From: Mesorhizobium sp. YIM 152430 | Lineage (GTDB): Bacteria; Pseudomonadota; Alphaproteobacteria; Rhizobiales; Rhizobiaceae | Direction: 5' to 3' | DNA length: 64,000 nucleotides | Assembly (NCBI RefSeq): GCF_029210365.1 | Contig: NZ_JARGES010000056.1 | Location: 268,945 to 332,944, forward strand | In this document: piece by piece, positions 1 to 10,738 of the stretch | Numbering within the stretch: the stretch's first letter is position 1 | How the letters are laid out: each line of letters opens with the position of its first letter | Notes under the pieces: generated by a model | Told to the model about the DNA's origin: nothing | The model's input: only the letters and a program-made list of their open reading frames with translations | The model's database searches: none | Program-made: the position numbers and the translations under genes

Positions 1-291
1 GTCTGGCCGTTCCAGACAAGGGACGGGCCGATGGGCAAGGCACCGCTGGAACTGGGCACGCGCGGCGACACGATGGCCACCGCCGTCGCCTTCCACCCGA
101 CCGAGGAAATCCTCGCCATCGGCTATCGCGACGGCATGGTGATGGCCGCGCGCGTGGCCGATGCCAAGGAAGTGCTGTTGCGAAGGCCCGGCAGCGGCGC
201 GATCACCTCGATGGACTGGGACCGGGAAGGCCGCCGCATCGCCTTCGGCTCGCAGGCCGGTGATTGCGGCGTCATCGACGTCGCCGGCTGA
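1..291 (+). CDS. WD40-repeat protein, C-terminal end (partial)
   Basis: The reading frame is open from base 1 and ends at a TGA, so this is the 3' end of a gene that starts outside the window. The visible 96 residues contain two WD40-type blades: a segment with AVAFHPTEEILAIGYRDG followed by a second with ITSMDWDREGRRIAFGSQ. Proteins of this type are beta-propeller scaffolds and give no hint of a specific substrate. An ATG at 31 lies inside the frame but has no convincing ribosome binding site, and starting there would split a blade. The next gene begins 56 bp downstream on the same strand. Confidence 0.6.
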   Translation, partial: VWPFQTRDGPMGKAPLELGTRGDTMATAVAFHPTEEILAIGYRDGMVMAARVADAKEVLLRRPGSGAITSMDWDREGRRIAFGSQAGDCGVIDVAG

Positions 292-347
292 CCGATTGCG
301 GTCGGGCAACCCGCGAGCTAGAACCGGCGGCGATTGGAGCTCATTCG

Positions 348-1724
348 ATGGACGGACAGGATTCGCAAGCGATATGCGGCGTCGACGCTGCGCGCATCCG
401 CGAGCTGCGGGCGCGCGAGGAACGCGCCTACGCCAAGGCGCGGCCCAAATCGCATAAAGTCGCAGGCCACGGCCTGACCGGCTTTCTGGGCGGCGTGCCG
501 ATGCACTGGATGGCCGACTGGCCGATGCCGTTCCCGATGATCGTCGACAAGGCGTCGGGCGCGACGCTGACCGACATGGACGGCAATGCGCTCGACGATT
601 TCTGCCTCGGCGACACCGGCTCGATGTTCGGCCATTCGCCGGCGCCGGTGGCGCGCGCGATCCGCCGGCAGGCGCGGCGGGGCCTCACCTACATGCTGCC
701 GAGCGAGGACGCGCTTAATCTCGGAAAGCTTCTGACGGACATGTTCGGCCTGCCCTTCTGGCAGATCGCGACAACGGCGAGCGATGCCAACCGCTTTGCC
801 CTGCGTGTCGCAAGAGCGGTGACCGGGCGCGACAGGATCCTCGTCTTCAACGGCTGCTATCACGGCGCGGTCGACGAAACGATGGTGCGGCTGAAAGACG
901 GCAAGCCGGTCAACCGGCCGGGCCTTGCCGGCGAGTTCCGCGACCTGACGCAGGCGACACGCATCATCGAGTTCAACGATGTCGAGGCGCTTGAAGGCGA
1001 ACTGGCGCATGGCGACGTCGCTTGCGTCATCACTGAGCCGGTGCTGACCAATTCCTGCATGGTGCTGCCAGATGAGGGCTTCCATGCCGCCCTGCGCGCG
1101 GCGACGCGCGAGCACGGCGCGCTGCTGCTGATCGACGAAACGCACACCATCTCGACCGCGCACGGCGGCTACACCGCAGCGCAAGGGCTGGAGCCCGACC
1201 TGTTCGTGCTCGGCAAGCCGGTCGCCGGCGGTGTTCCGGCCAGTGTCTGGGGCATGAGCGCTGCCGTCGCGGCGCGCTGGGCGACCTATCAGGCGACGAA
1301 GGAACCGGGCTATTCGGGCATGGGCACGACGCTGTCCGCCAACCCGCTCCAGTTCGCCGCCATGCGCGCGATGCTGGAAGAGGTGATGACGCCGGCCGCC
1401 TATGAGCACATGGAAAAGCTCGCCGCGCGGCTGGAAAAGGGCCTCGCCAGGGCGATCGCCAGGCACGGCCTGCGCTGGCACGTCGTCCGCGTCGGCGCGC
1501 GCGTCGAGTTCATCTGCGCGCCCGGGCCGCTGAAGAACGGCGCCGAGGCGGAAGCCGCGCACAAGCCCGAACTGGAAGCCGCGATCCATCTCGCACTCGT
1601 CAATCGCGGCTGCCTCATCGCACCGTTCCACAACATGATGCTGGTTTCGCCGGCGACGCGGAAGCGGCAGGTGGATGGGCTGGTGACGGCGTTCGGAGCG
1701 ATTTTGGGGGAACTGGCGGCATGA
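348..1724 (+). CDS. Class III (GSA-aminomutase-like) PLP aminotransferase
   Basis: A 458-residue fold-type I PLP enzyme of the class III aminotransferase family. The PLP lysine is recognisable in LFVLGKPVAGGVP (about Lys290) and the acidic residue contacting the pyridine nitrogen in LLIDETHT. Overall it resembles glutamate-1-semialdehyde aminomutase-like enzymes annotated as aspartate aminotransferase family, but it has an N-terminal extension and no hemL context. I start it at the ATG at 348 because GGAG (336-339) lies 8 bp upstream; an earlier in-frame start at 264 would overlap the preceding gene. Its stop overlaps the start of the next gene by 4 bp (ATGA), so it is probably co-translated with a glutamine-synthetase-like ligase. 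The amine substrate cannot be told from sequence. Confidence 0.8.
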   Translation: MDGQDSQAICGVDAARIRELRAREERAYAKARPKSHKVAGHGLTGFLGGVPMHWMADWPMPFPMIVDKASGATLTDMDGNALDDFCLGDTGSMFGHSPAPVARAIRRQARRGLTYMLPSEDALNLGKLLTDMFGLPFWQIATTASDANRFALRVARAVTGRDRILVFNGCYHGAVDETMVRLKDGKPVNRPGLAGEFRDLTQATRIIEFNDVEALEGELAHGDVACVITEPVLTNSCMVLPDEGFHAALRAATREHGALLLIDETHTISTAHGGYTAAQGLEPDLFVLGKPVAGGVPASVWGMSAAVAARWATYQATKEPGYSGMGTTLSANPLQFAAMRAMLEEVMTPAAYEHMEKLAARLEKGLARAIARHGLRWHVVRVGARVEFICAPGPLKNGAEAEAAHKPELEAAIHLALVNRGCLIAPFHNMMLVSPATRKRQVDGLVTAFGAILGELAA

Positions 1725-3106
1725 CCTCCCCTTCCGGCTCCACCGCCAGTGAAGCCCGCGACTTCCTCGACGCCCACCCCGAGATCGAAGCCTTCGACAT
1801 CGTGCTGACCGACGCCAACGGCATCGGTCGTGGGAAGATCATCCGCCGGCATGAACTGACCGGCCTCTACGAGAACGGCCGGCATTTGCCGATCTCGATC
1901 CTCGGCCTCGACATCGTCGGCGAGGACGTTCACGAGACGGGGTTGATCTGGGATTCGGGCGACGGGGATTTGCGCGCCTGGCCGATCCCCGGCACGCTCA
2001 TGCCGCTCCACGGCACGCGGCCCGCGCGCGGTCAGGTGCTTATGTCGATGTACCATCTCGACGGCACGGCCATGGGCTCCGACCCGCGACACGCGCTGGC
2101 GCGGCAGGTCGAAGCCTTCGCGGCCAAGGGCCTCAAGCCCGCCGGCGCTTTCGAACTGGAATTCTTCCTGCTTGCCAACGAGCGCGACGGCAATGGCCGC
2201 ATCCAGCCCGCCCGCGCCGTGCTCGACGGGCTCGCGAGCGCCAAGACCGAGGTCTATTCGGTCGACCATCTGCACGGCATGGAGCCGCTTTTCTCCGACA
2301 TCTACGCGGCCGCGAAAGCGCAGGACATCCCCGCCGAAACGGTGATTTCCGAATACGCGCCCGGCCAGTACGAACTGACTCTGAACTATCGCAACGACAT
2401 TTTGCGCGCGGCCGACGACCTCCTGATGCTGAAGCGCCTGGTGCGGCTTCAGGCGCGTCGACACGGCGTCACCGCCTGCTTCATGGCCAAGCCCATCGAG
2501 GATTATGCGGGATCGGGGATGCATCTGCATGTCTCGATGCAGGACGAGGCCGGCCGCAACGTTTTCGCCGAGGCACGTGAGGGCGCGTGGAACGACACCA
2601 TCCTCAACGCCCTCGGCGGGCTTGCCGGCACGATGGGCGAATCGATGCTCGTCTTCGCTCCTCACGCCAATTCCTGGCGGCGGTTCGTCTCGCAATCCTA
2701 TGCGCCGGTCGCGCCGACCTGGGGCGTCAACAACCGCTCGGTCGCGCTGCGAATCCCGGCAGGATCGAAATCGGCGCGGCGTATCGAGCATCGGCCTTCA
2801 GGCGTCGACGCCAACCCGTATCTGGTCGCCGCGACCGTGCTCGCAGGCATCGCCAAGGGCATGGACGAACGGCTCGATCCGGGCCCGGAGACGACCGGAA
2901 ACGGATATGCAGACGAGGCGTCCGGCCCGACGATGCCCTCCAACTGGCTTGCCGCGATCGAGGCCGCCGAAGCTTCGGCCTTCCTCAAATCCGCGCTCGG
3001 GCCGGAGATGCACCGCACCTTCTGCGCCATCAAGCGCGCCGAATATCTGCGCGTTGCCCGCACCGTGAGCGAACTCGACTACCACCTCTATCTGCACACG
3101 GTTTGA
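1721..3106 (+). CDS. Glutamine synthetase family ligase (possibly gamma-glutamyl-amine synthetase)
   Basis: A 461-residue member of the glutamine synthetase superfamily. The ATP/glutamate-site motifs are present: GSGMHLHVSM (around residue 265), NNRSVALRIP and IEHRPSGVDANPYL (around 350-370). The length and motif pattern fit GlnA-like paralogues such as gamma-glutamylpolyamine synthetases (PuuA) rather than housekeeping GlnA. It lacks the adenylylation-loop tyrosine context typical of GSI-beta, as far as I can see by eye. Translational coupling to the aminotransferase suggests a pair acting on the same amine, for example gamma-glutamylation of an amine that is also transaminated. That role is inferred, and the substrate is unknown. 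Confidence 0.8.
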   Translation: MTSPSGSTASEARDFLDAHPEIEAFDIVLTDANGIGRGKIIRRHELTGLYENGRHLPISILGLDIVGEDVHETGLIWDSGDGDLRAWPIPGTLMPLHGTRPARGQVLMSMYHLDGTAMGSDPRHALARQVEAFAAKGLKPAGAFELEFFLLANERDGNGRIQPARAVLDGLASAKTEVYSVDHLHGMEPLFSDIYAAAKAQDIPAETVISEYAPGQYELTLNYRNDILRAADDLLMLKRLVRLQARRHGVTACFMAKPIEDYAGSGMHLHVSMQDEAGRNVFAEAREGAWNDTILNALGGLAGTMGESMLVFAPHANSWRRFVSQSYAPVAPTWGVNNRSVALRIPAGSKSARRIEHRPSGVDANPYLVAATVLAGIAKGMDERLDPGPETTGNGYADEASGPTMPSNWLAAIEAAEASAFLKSALGPEMHRTFCAIKRAEYLRVARTVSELDYHLYLHTV

Positions 3107-3150
3107 TTCTCGCCTCATCACGTCAAAGTTAATGGCGCCTCGCGATACAA

Positions 3151-3165
3151 GAACATAACAAGAAC
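3151..3165 (+). promoter_or_regulatory. LexA (SOS) box, GAAC-N7-GAAC
   Basis: The sequence reads GAAC, seven bases, GAAC, which is exactly the direct-repeat LexA operator known from Rhizobiales and other alphaproteobacteria. It ends 2 bp before the ATG of the radical SAM gene and lies within the only intergenic space in front of the two-gene rSAM-UdgX operon. LexA bound here would block transcription until DNA damage. Confidence 0.75.
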
Positions 3166-3167
3166 GA

Positions 3168-4403
3168 ATGACCGTTCTTTCGACTCGCGACAAGCTGGCG
3201 ATCCTGTCGGACGCCGCCAAATACGATGCTTCCTGCGCTTCCTCCGGCGCAGCCAAGCGCAATTCGCTGAAATCGGGCGGCATCGGTTCGACGGAAGGGT
3301 CCGGCATCTGTCATTCCTATGCGCCGGACGGCCGTTGCATCTCGCTCTTGAAAATCCTTCTGACCAATTTCTGCATCTACGATTGCAGCTACTGCATCAA
3401 CCGCTCCTCCTCCAATGTGAAACGCGCGCGCTTTTCGATCGAGGAGGTGGTGCGGCTGACGCTGGAATTCTACAAGCGCAACTACATCGAGGGCCTGTTC
3501 CTCTCCTCCGGCGTCATCCGCTCGCCCGACGAGACGATGGGCGAGATGGTGGAAATCGCGCGCCGGCTGCGCGTCGACGAGAAGTTCGGCGGCTACATCC
3601 ACTTGAAGACCATCCCCGAATGCGCACCCGAACTGCTTGAACAGGCCGGTCTTTATGCCGACCGCCTGTCCATCAATGTTGAACTGCCGACCGATGAGGG
3701 CGTGAAGCGGCTGGCTCCCGAAAAGCGGCCCGAGACGATCCGTCTCTCGATGGCGAAGCTGCGCGCCAAGATCGAGGAGAAGGCCGAGCCGACGCTGAAG
3801 ACGAAGAAACGCCAGCGCTTCGCGCCAGGCGGCCAGTCGACGCAGATGATCGTCGGCGCCGATGCGACGAACGACGCCGAAATTCTCGGTGCCAGCGCGC
3901 GGCTTTACGGCAGCTACCAGCTTCGGCGCGTCTACTATTCCGCCTTCAGCCCGATCCCGGACGCCTCGTCGGCGCTGCCCTTGATGAAGCCGCCGCTGAT
4001 GCGCGAGCACCGCCTGTATCAGGCCGACTGGCTGATGCGCTTCTACGGCTTCGACCGGCATGAGATCGTCGCGGGCCGGCAAGACGGGATGCTCGATCTG
4101 GAGATCGACCCGAAGCTGTCATGGGCACTCGCCAATCGCGGCGCTTTCCCCGTCGACGTCAACCGGGCGCCGCGCGAAATGCTCCTGCGCGTGCCCGGTT
4201 TCGGCACCAGAGCGGTGCAGAAGATGCTCGACATGCGCCGCTTTCGTCGTCTGCGGCTCGAGGATGTCGGCCGGCTGTGCCAGTCGATCGCGAAGGTCCG
4301 CCCCTTCATCGTCGCCGAAGGTTGGTCGCCGGGCGGGACGACGGATGCGCAACATCTGCGGGCACGGCTGATTGGCAGGCCGACGCAGTTGAGTTTGTTC
4401 TGA
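3168..4403 (+). CDS. Putative DNA modification/repair radical SAM protein (UdgX-linked)
   Basis: A 411-residue radical SAM protein of the family annotated as putative DNA modification/repair radical SAM (TIGR03916-type). The 4Fe-4S cluster motif CxxxCxxC is at Cys69, Cys73 and Cys76 (NFCIYDCSYCINR). The N-terminus DAAKYDASCASSG is typical of the family. A helix-hairpin-helix DNA-binding region is visible near the C-terminus (VNRAPREMLLRVPGFGTRA, about residues 325-345). The gene is followed one base later by the UdgX-type gene, an arrangement conserved in many bacteria. The reaction is unknown; coupling to a uracil-DNA-binding protein and the HhH suggest action on damaged or modified DNA. The LexA box directly upstream supports damage induction. 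Confidence 0.85.
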   Translation: MTVLSTRDKLAILSDAAKYDASCASSGAAKRNSLKSGGIGSTEGSGICHSYAPDGRCISLLKILLTNFCIYDCSYCINRSSSNVKRARFSIEEVVRLTLEFYKRNYIEGLFLSSGVIRSPDETMGEMVEIARRLRVDEKFGGYIHLKTIPECAPELLEQAGLYADRLSINVELPTDEGVKRLAPEKRPETIRLSMAKLRAKIEEKAEPTLKTKKRQRFAPGGQSTQMIVGADATNDAEILGASARLYGSYQLRRVYYSAFSPIPDASSALPLMKPPLMREHRLYQADWLMRFYGFDRHEIVAGRQDGMLDLEIDPKLSWALANRGAFPVDVNRAPREMLLRVPGFGTRAVQKMLDMRRFRRLRLEDVGRLCQSIAKVRPFIVAEGWSPGGTTDAQHLRARLIGRPTQLSLF

Positions 4404-4404
4404 G

Positions 4405-5874
<1,470 letters not shown>

Positions 5875-5876
5875 TT

Positions 5877-7139
5877 TTACACAACGAGGATCGCCCGCAG
5901 ATCATTGACATTCGTTCCCGTCGGACCCGGCGTAAACAAATCCCCCAGCGCTTCGAACGCCGCCCAGGCATCGTGCCGCGCAAGCAGCCCGCGCGGATCA
6001 TGCCCCATCGCGCGCAGGCGCGTCGCTGTCGTGCCGTCGGCGAATGCGCCTGCATTGTCTTCCGACCCGTCGATCCCGTCCGTATCGGCTGCAAAGGCGT
6101 GAACGCCGGGCAGGCCTTCGATGCCAAGCGCAAGCGACAGCAGGAACTCCGTGTTGCGCCCGCCCCGGCCGCCCTTTTGCGCAATCGTCACCGTCGTCTC
6201 GCCGCCGGACAAAATCAGCACGGGCCTGGCGAAAGGCCGGTCGCGCAGCGCGATCTCGCGGGCGATTGCGGCGTGGACCTTGCCGACTTCACGCGCCTCG
6301 CCCTCGATCGCGTCGGAGAGGATGACGGCCTCGATGCCATGACGTCTTGCCTCGGCGACAGCCGCGTCGAGCGAGATGCCTGCCGATGCAATGATGCGCA
6401 ATTCGTTCCCGGCAAAGCCCGGATCGTCCGGCATCGGCGCATCGGCGGCGGATGACCGAATATGCGCCATGACGGCATCCGGCAGGTTCAGCCTATAGGT
6501 CTCGACAACCGAGAGCGCGTCGGTACGGGTGGCTGCGTCCGGAACGGTCGGACCGGAGGCGACATGGGCGGGATTGTCGCCGGGAATGTCGGAGACGATC
6601 AGCGAGACGACGCGCGCCGGATGCGCGGCGGCCGCAAGCCGCCCGCCCTTGATCGCCGAGACGTGCTTGCGGATCGTGTTCATGGCGGAGATCGGCGCAC
6701 CGGAGGCGAGCAGCGCTTCGTTGACCGCAATCTCGTCGGCCAGCGTCAGCCCGGCAGGCGGTGCGGGCAAAAGCGCCGAGCCGCCCCCTGAGATGAGCGC
6801 GATGACGAGGTCGTCTGTCGTGAGATTTTCGACGGTGGCAAGCAGGCGCTGGCCGGCCTTCAGCCCCGCCTCGTCGGGCACGGGATGGGCGGCGTCGATG
6901 ATCTCGATGCGTTCGCAGTCGCAGCCATAGCCGTAGCGTGTGACGACGAGGCCTTCGAGCGGACCGTCCCACGCACGCTCCAGCGCCCGCGCCATCTGCG
7001 CCGAGCCCTTGCCGGCCCCGATCACGACCGTGCGCCCCTTCGGCCGTACAGGAAGGTAGTCGCGGATGATGCGTTGGGGATCGGCGGCGTCGACGGCGGC
7101 GGAGAAGATGGAGGTGAAGAGTGCGCGCGGGTCGGTCAT
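5877..7139 (-). CDS. Glycerate kinase type-2 (GckA/TtuD family)
   Basis: A protein of about 420 residues of the MOFRL/DUF4147 glycerate 2-kinase family, often annotated as hydroxypyruvate reductase TtuD. It shows VVIGAGKGSAQMARALE near the N-terminus, ALISGGGSALLPAP in the middle and the glycine-rich GGRNTEFLLSLAL segment of the MOFRL domain. It would phosphorylate D-glycerate to 2-phosphoglycerate. Lying next to purine catabolic genes, it fits the glyoxylate to tartronate semialdehyde to glycerate route that consumes glyoxylate released from ureidoglycolate. I chose the ATG at 7139; a GTG three codons upstream (7148) is possible. It converges on the udgX gene with a 2-bp gap. Confidence 0.85.
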   Translation of the reverse strand: MTDPRALFTSIFSAAVDAADPQRIIRDYLPVRPKGRTVVIGAGKGSAQMARALERAWDGPLEGLVVTRYGYGCDCERIEIIDAAHPVPDEAGLKAGQRLLATVENLTTDDLVIALISGGGSALLPAPPAGLTLADEIAVNEALLASGAPISAMNTIRKHVSAIKGGRLAAAAHPARVVSLIVSDIPGDNPAHVASGPTVPDAATRTDALSVVETYRLNLPDAVMAHIRSSAADAPMPDDPGFAGNELRIIASAGISLDAAVAEARRHGIEAVILSDAIEGEAREVGKVHAAIAREIALRDRPFARPVLILSGGETTVTIAQKGGRGGRNTEFLLSLALGIEGLPGVHAFAADTDGIDGSEDNAGAFADGTTATRLRAMGHDPRGLLARHDAWAAFEALGDLFTPGPTGTNVNDLRAILVV

Positions 7140-7164
7140 TGCCGGCACTTTTGCCCGTCACGCG

Positions 7165-8481
7165 CTAGCTGGCAAGGTCGCTCTTCGCCCGCTTGCCCGC
7201 CACATAAACCTCTCGCACGCATCGGTCATCCCCCATGGTCTGCATCAAGAACAGCTCTTCCGCCAGCGTCTCGATCCGCTCCATGCGCAGCCGCATCGCG
7301 GGCGTCGCCTTGGCATCGAGCACGACGAGATCGGCATCGGTGCCGATATCGAGCGTGCCGATCTTCCCTTCGAGCGACAGCGCCTTGGCGTTGCCGAGCG
7401 TGATCTGCCAGAAGGACGCGAGCGGGTTCAGCTTTTCGCCGTTGAGCGCGATGATCTTGTAGCCCTCGTCCATCGTGCGCAGCATCGAATAGTTGGTGCC
7501 GCCGCCGACATCCGTGGCCGTGGAAATGCGCAGCGGCTTGGCGCGCTTGCGGTAGCGCTGATAGTCGAAGAGGCCCGAGCCGAGGAAGAGGTTCGAGGTC
7601 GGGCAGAAGACGGCGATCGAGCCGGCATCCGAAAGCGCATCCGCTTCGCGTTCCGATAGATGGATCGAATGGCCGAAGAGCGTCTTCGAGCCGGCGAGGC
7701 CGTAATGCTCGTAGATGTGCGTATAGTCCTCCGACCAGGAATAGAGCTCCTGCGTGAAGGCGACCTCGGCGTGGTTTTCGGACAGATGGGTCTGGATGTG
7801 GAGGTCGGGATGCTCGGCGGCGAGCGCGCCCGCCATCTCCATCTGCTCGGGCGAGCAGGTGATCGCAAAGCGCGGCGTGATGGCGTAATGGCCGCGCGCG
7901 CGGCGGTGCCAGCGGGCGATCAGTTCCTTCGTGTCGTCATAGGAGGATTGCGGCGTGTCGGTCAGCGCGTCCGGCGCGTTGCGGTCCATCATCACCTTGC
8001 CGCCGACGACCAGCATGTCGCGGCTTTCCGCCTCGGCGAAGAACGCGTCCGCGCTCTCCTTGTGGACCGAGCAATAGGCGACGACCGTCGTCGTGCCTTG
8101 GCGGATCAGTTCGTCGAGGAACAGCCGCGCGATGCGCCGGCCGTGCTGGAGGTCGGCGAAGCGCGTCTCCTCCGGAAAGGTGTATTTGTTGAGCCATTCG
8201 AGAAGCTCGGCGCCGTAGCTCGCGATCACCTGCATCTGCGGGAAATGCGCGTGGGTATCGATGAAGCCCGGCAGGATGAGGTGCGGACGATGGTCGACGA
8301 TGGCCACGTCCCGGCCCGCCTCGCGCGCGACGAGATGGAAATCCCCCATTGCCGCGATCTTCCCGTCGCGGATCAGGAGCCCGCCATCTTCCTCGTAGCG
8401 ATACGAGGCGCGGTCCTCGATGCTTTCCGGCTCGGTGAGGAAGGACAGCAGGCGGCCACGCAGGACAAGCGTCGACATCAT
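7165..8481 (-). CDS. guaD: Guanine deaminase
   Basis: A 438-residue amidohydrolase-superfamily enzyme that converts guanine to xanthine. The metal-binding HAH is at 77-79 (GFIDTHAHFPQMQV), followed by THLSENHAEV and the ATDVGGGTN segment typical of guanine deaminases. The start at 8481 gives an ATGA overlap with the stop of puuD, so guaD is the distal gene of the puuD-guaD transcript. Its product xanthine is the substrate of the xanthine dehydrogenase encoded nearby on the same strand. A longer in-frame opening upstream exists only because it runs antisense through puuD. Confidence 0.9.
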   Translation of the reverse strand: MMSTLVLRGRLLSFLTEPESIEDRASYRYEEDGGLLIRDGKIAAMGDFHLVAREAGRDVAIVDHRPHLILPGFIDTHAHFPQMQVIASYGAELLEWLNKYTFPEETRFADLQHGRRIARLFLDELIRQGTTTVVAYCSVHKESADAFFAEAESRDMLVVGGKVMMDRNAPDALTDTPQSSYDDTKELIARWHRRARGHYAITPRFAITCSPEQMEMAGALAAEHPDLHIQTHLSENHAEVAFTQELYSWSEDYTHIYEHYGLAGSKTLFGHSIHLSEREADALSDAGSIAVFCPTSNLFLGSGLFDYQRYRKRAKPLRISTATDVGGGTNYSMLRTMDEGYKIIALNGEKLNPLASFWQITLGNAKALSLEGKIGTLDIGTDADLVVLDAKATPAMRLRMERIETLAEELFLMQTMGDDRCVREVYVAGKRAKSDLAS

Positions 8482-9689
8482 CTTCCCTCGAACCAGACGA
8501 CCAGCAGGCGGCGCTCGTCTTCGGTCATGCCCGAAACGTTGCCGGGCGGCATGGCGTGGCTGCGGCCGGCCTGGAGATAGATTTCGCGCGCGTGTTCGGC
8601 GATCTGGGTCTCGCCGTCGAGCAGCACGCCTTTCGGCGCGAAATAGACGCCCTCCCAGCCGGGCTCTGCCGCATGGCACATGGCGCAGCGGCCCATGACC
8701 GTATCGCGCACGGCATCGAAATGCCCGGACGCCATCAGCGTCTCCGCGCGGGCGGAGGCGCGCGGCTCGCCCGTCAGTGCGGCTGGCACCGTCGACAGCC
8801 ACATGATGACGATGAAGAGCACCGTCGCCGCGCCCCATGTCCAGTGCGGCTTTGCCCCGGTCGCGTGCATCGTGTTGAAATAGTGCCGGATCAGAACGCC
8901 GATGATGAACACAAGCGAGGCGATCACCCAGTTGAATTCCGTGGCATAGGCCAGCGGATAGTGGTTCGACAGCATCAGGAAGATGACGGGCAGTGTCAGG
9001 TAATTGTTGTGCGTCGAGCGCTGCTTGGCGATCTTGCCGTATTTCGGGTCCGGTGCGCGTCCGGCCTTCAAATCCGCGACGACGATCTTCTGGTTCGGGA
9101 TGATGATCAGGAAGACGTTGGCCGACATGATCGTGGCCGTAAAGGCGCCCAGATGCAGGAAGGCGGCGCGGCCGGTGAAAAGCTGCGTATAACCCCAGGC
9201 CATCGCGACCAGCACGCCATAGAGGATCAGCATCAGCGCGGTGTCATTGTTGCCGAGCGGCGACTTGCAGAGCAGGTCGTAGATCAGCCAGCCGACGGCC
9301 AAAGAAGCGACCGAGATCAGGATTGCGACGGGCACGGAAATGTCGAGGACGTTGCGGTCGATCAGATAGAGATCGGCGCCGGCATAGTAGACGATCGCGA
9401 GCAGGAAGAAGCCGGACAGCCAGGTCGCGTAGCTCTCCCATTTGAACCAGATCAGGTGCTCCGGCATGTTGGGCGGCGCGACCATGTATTTCTGGATGTG
9501 GTAGAAGCCGCCGCCATGGACCTGCCATTCTTCGCCATTGACGCCGGGCGGCAACTGGCCGTGACGGCGCAGGCCGAGGTCGAGCGCGATGAAATAGAAG
9601 GACGAGCCGATCCATGCGATCGCCGTGATGACGTGCAGCCAGCGCGCGGCAAAGCTCAACCAGTCCCAGAAGATCGCGAAATCGTACAC
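8478..9689 (-). CDS. puuD: Membrane-bound urate hydroxylase PuuD with C-terminal cytochrome c
   Basis: A 403-residue integral membrane protein. Residues 1 to about 310 form the urate oxidase N-terminal (DUF989) domain with about eight hydrophobic segments. Residues about 315-403 form a cytochrome c domain with heme motif CAMCH at 335-339. PuuD oxidises urate to 5-hydroxyisourate and passes electrons to the respiratory chain rather than to O2 as cofactor-free uricase does. No separate uricase is visible, so this is the likely urate-oxidising step. It is transcribed divergently from the LysR gene at 9818 and overlaps guaD by 4 bp. Confidence 0.9.
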   Translation of the reverse strand: MYDFAIFWDWLSFAARWLHVITAIAWIGSSFYFIALDLGLRRHGQLPPGVNGEEWQVHGGGFYHIQKYMVAPPNMPEHLIWFKWESYATWLSGFFLLAIVYYAGADLYLIDRNVLDISVPVAILISVASLAVGWLIYDLLCKSPLGNNDTALMLILYGVLVAMAWGYTQLFTGRAAFLHLGAFTATIMSANVFLIIIPNQKIVVADLKAGRAPDPKYGKIAKQRSTHNNYLTLPVIFLMLSNHYPLAYATEFNWVIASLVFIIGVLIRHYFNTMHATGAKPHWTWGAATVLFIVIMWLSTVPAALTGEPRASARAETLMASGHFDAVRDTVMGRCAMCHAAEPGWEGVYFAPKGVLLDGETQIAEHAREIYLQAGRSHAMPPGNVSGMTEDERRLLVVWFEGR

Positions 9690-9764
9690 TCGTCAGCCCT
9701 CGGCAAATCCCAGCCTCGGACTTTACCCGCGACCGTTCAATGCGGAAGAGGGAAGCGATGCGAT

Positions 9765-9775
9765 GACTTTCAAAA
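9765..9775 (+). promoter_or_regulatory. Shared motif GACTTTCAAAA in puuD/lysR divergent promoter
   Basis: The 128-bp space between divergent puuD and the LysR gene contains GACTTTCAAAA followed by an A-run and TCGAAAA, giving a TTTC-N11-GAAA dyad with a T-N11-A core as in LysR sites. The same 11-mer occurs in the other divergent promoter of the purine region (15863-15873). The link to the LysR protein is an inference from position. Confidence 0.35.
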
Positions 9776-9817
9776 AAAAATCGAAAATGTTAGGCCGCAA
9801 AGGCCTGGGAGCGAGAG

Positions 9818-10738
9818 ATGGCCTATCTGGACAATGTATCGGTTTTCGTGCGCGTGGTGGAACTCGGCAATCTGTCGGCCGCCGGGCGCGACATGCGCAT
9901 TTCGCCCGCCGTCGCCTCGAACCGCATCAAGGAACTGGAAAAACATCTGGGCGTGCGGCTCTTCAACCGCACCACGCGGCAACTGATGCCGACCGAGCAT
10001 GGCCGCATCTTCTATGAAGGGGCCAAGAAGGTGCTCGATGCGGTGACGGATGCGGAAGCGGCCGTGACCTCGCTCTCCGGCCAGCCGCGCGGGACGATCC
10101 GCGTCACCGCGCCGCTCGGCCTCGGCCGCCGGCTGATCGCGTCGGGCATCCCCGATTTCCACGACCGCTACCCCGACATCGAGGTGCGGCTGCGCCTTTC
10201 GGACCACAATGTCGACATGATGAAGGAAGGCATCGACGTCGCCTTCCGGCTCGGCCAGTTGGAGGATTCGAGCCTTCGGATGCGCGGCGTCATGGACTGC
10301 GAGCGCGTCCTGGTCGCCGCGCCGCAATATCTCGAAGCACGCGGCGATCCCGTAAAGCCGCAGGACCTGATCGACCAGCGCCACGACTGCCTGCTCCTGC
10401 GCTTCCCCGGCGCGCGCGAGTTCTTCTGGCCGTTGCAGACCGCCGAGGGCGTGCAGAAGTTCGAGGTGCGCGGGCCGTTCGATTCCGACGATGGCGACGT
10501 GTTGACGAGTTGGGCGCTGTCGGGCCGCGGCATCGTCATGAAGCCGCGCTTCGAGGTCGAGCCTTTCATCCGCGACTGGCGGCTGAAGGTGATTTTGCCG
10601 CAAACGCCGCCGACGCCGGTGCAGCTTGCCGCGGTCTATCCGCACCGCAAGTTTCAGGACCCCAAAGTGCGCCTGCTGCTCGATTTCATGGCCGAACGCT
10701 GCCAGCGACTCATTCGCGAGATCATGAAACCGAGCTGA
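9818..10738 (+). CDS. LysR-family transcriptional regulator (purine region)
   Basis: A 306-residue LysR-type regulator. The N-terminal winged HTH is clear (FVRVVELGNLSAAGRDM, then SNRIKELEKHLGVRLFNRTT), and a periplasmic-binding-protein-like effector domain follows from about residue 90. A GGGAG-like ribosome site lies in front of the ATG at 9818. It is divergent from puuD-guaD and converges, with a 17-bp overlap, on xdhC. This placement makes it the likely regulator of urate/xanthine genes, with a purine intermediate as probable effector, but the effector cannot be read from sequence. Confidence 0.85.
   Translation: MAYLDNVSVFVRVVELGNLSAAGRDMRISPAVASNRIKELEKHLGVRLFNRTTRQLMPTEHGRIFYEGAKKVLDAVTDAEAAVTSLSGQPRGTIRVTAPLGLGRRLIASGIPDFHDRYPDIEVRLRLSDHNVDMMKEGIDVAFRLGQLEDSSLRMRGVMDCERVLVAAPQYLEARGDPVKPQDLIDQRHDCLLLRFPGAREFFWPLQTAEGVQKFEVRGPFDSDDGDVLTSWALSGRGIVMKPRFEVEPFIRDWRLKVILPQTPPTPVQLAAVYPHRKFQDPKVRLLLDFMAERCQRLIREIMKPS

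Noticed and set aside
264..347. Upstream start for the class III aminotransferase
   Set aside because: It would overlap the end of the WD40 gene and lacks a ribosome site, whereas the ATG at 348 has GGAG at good spacing.
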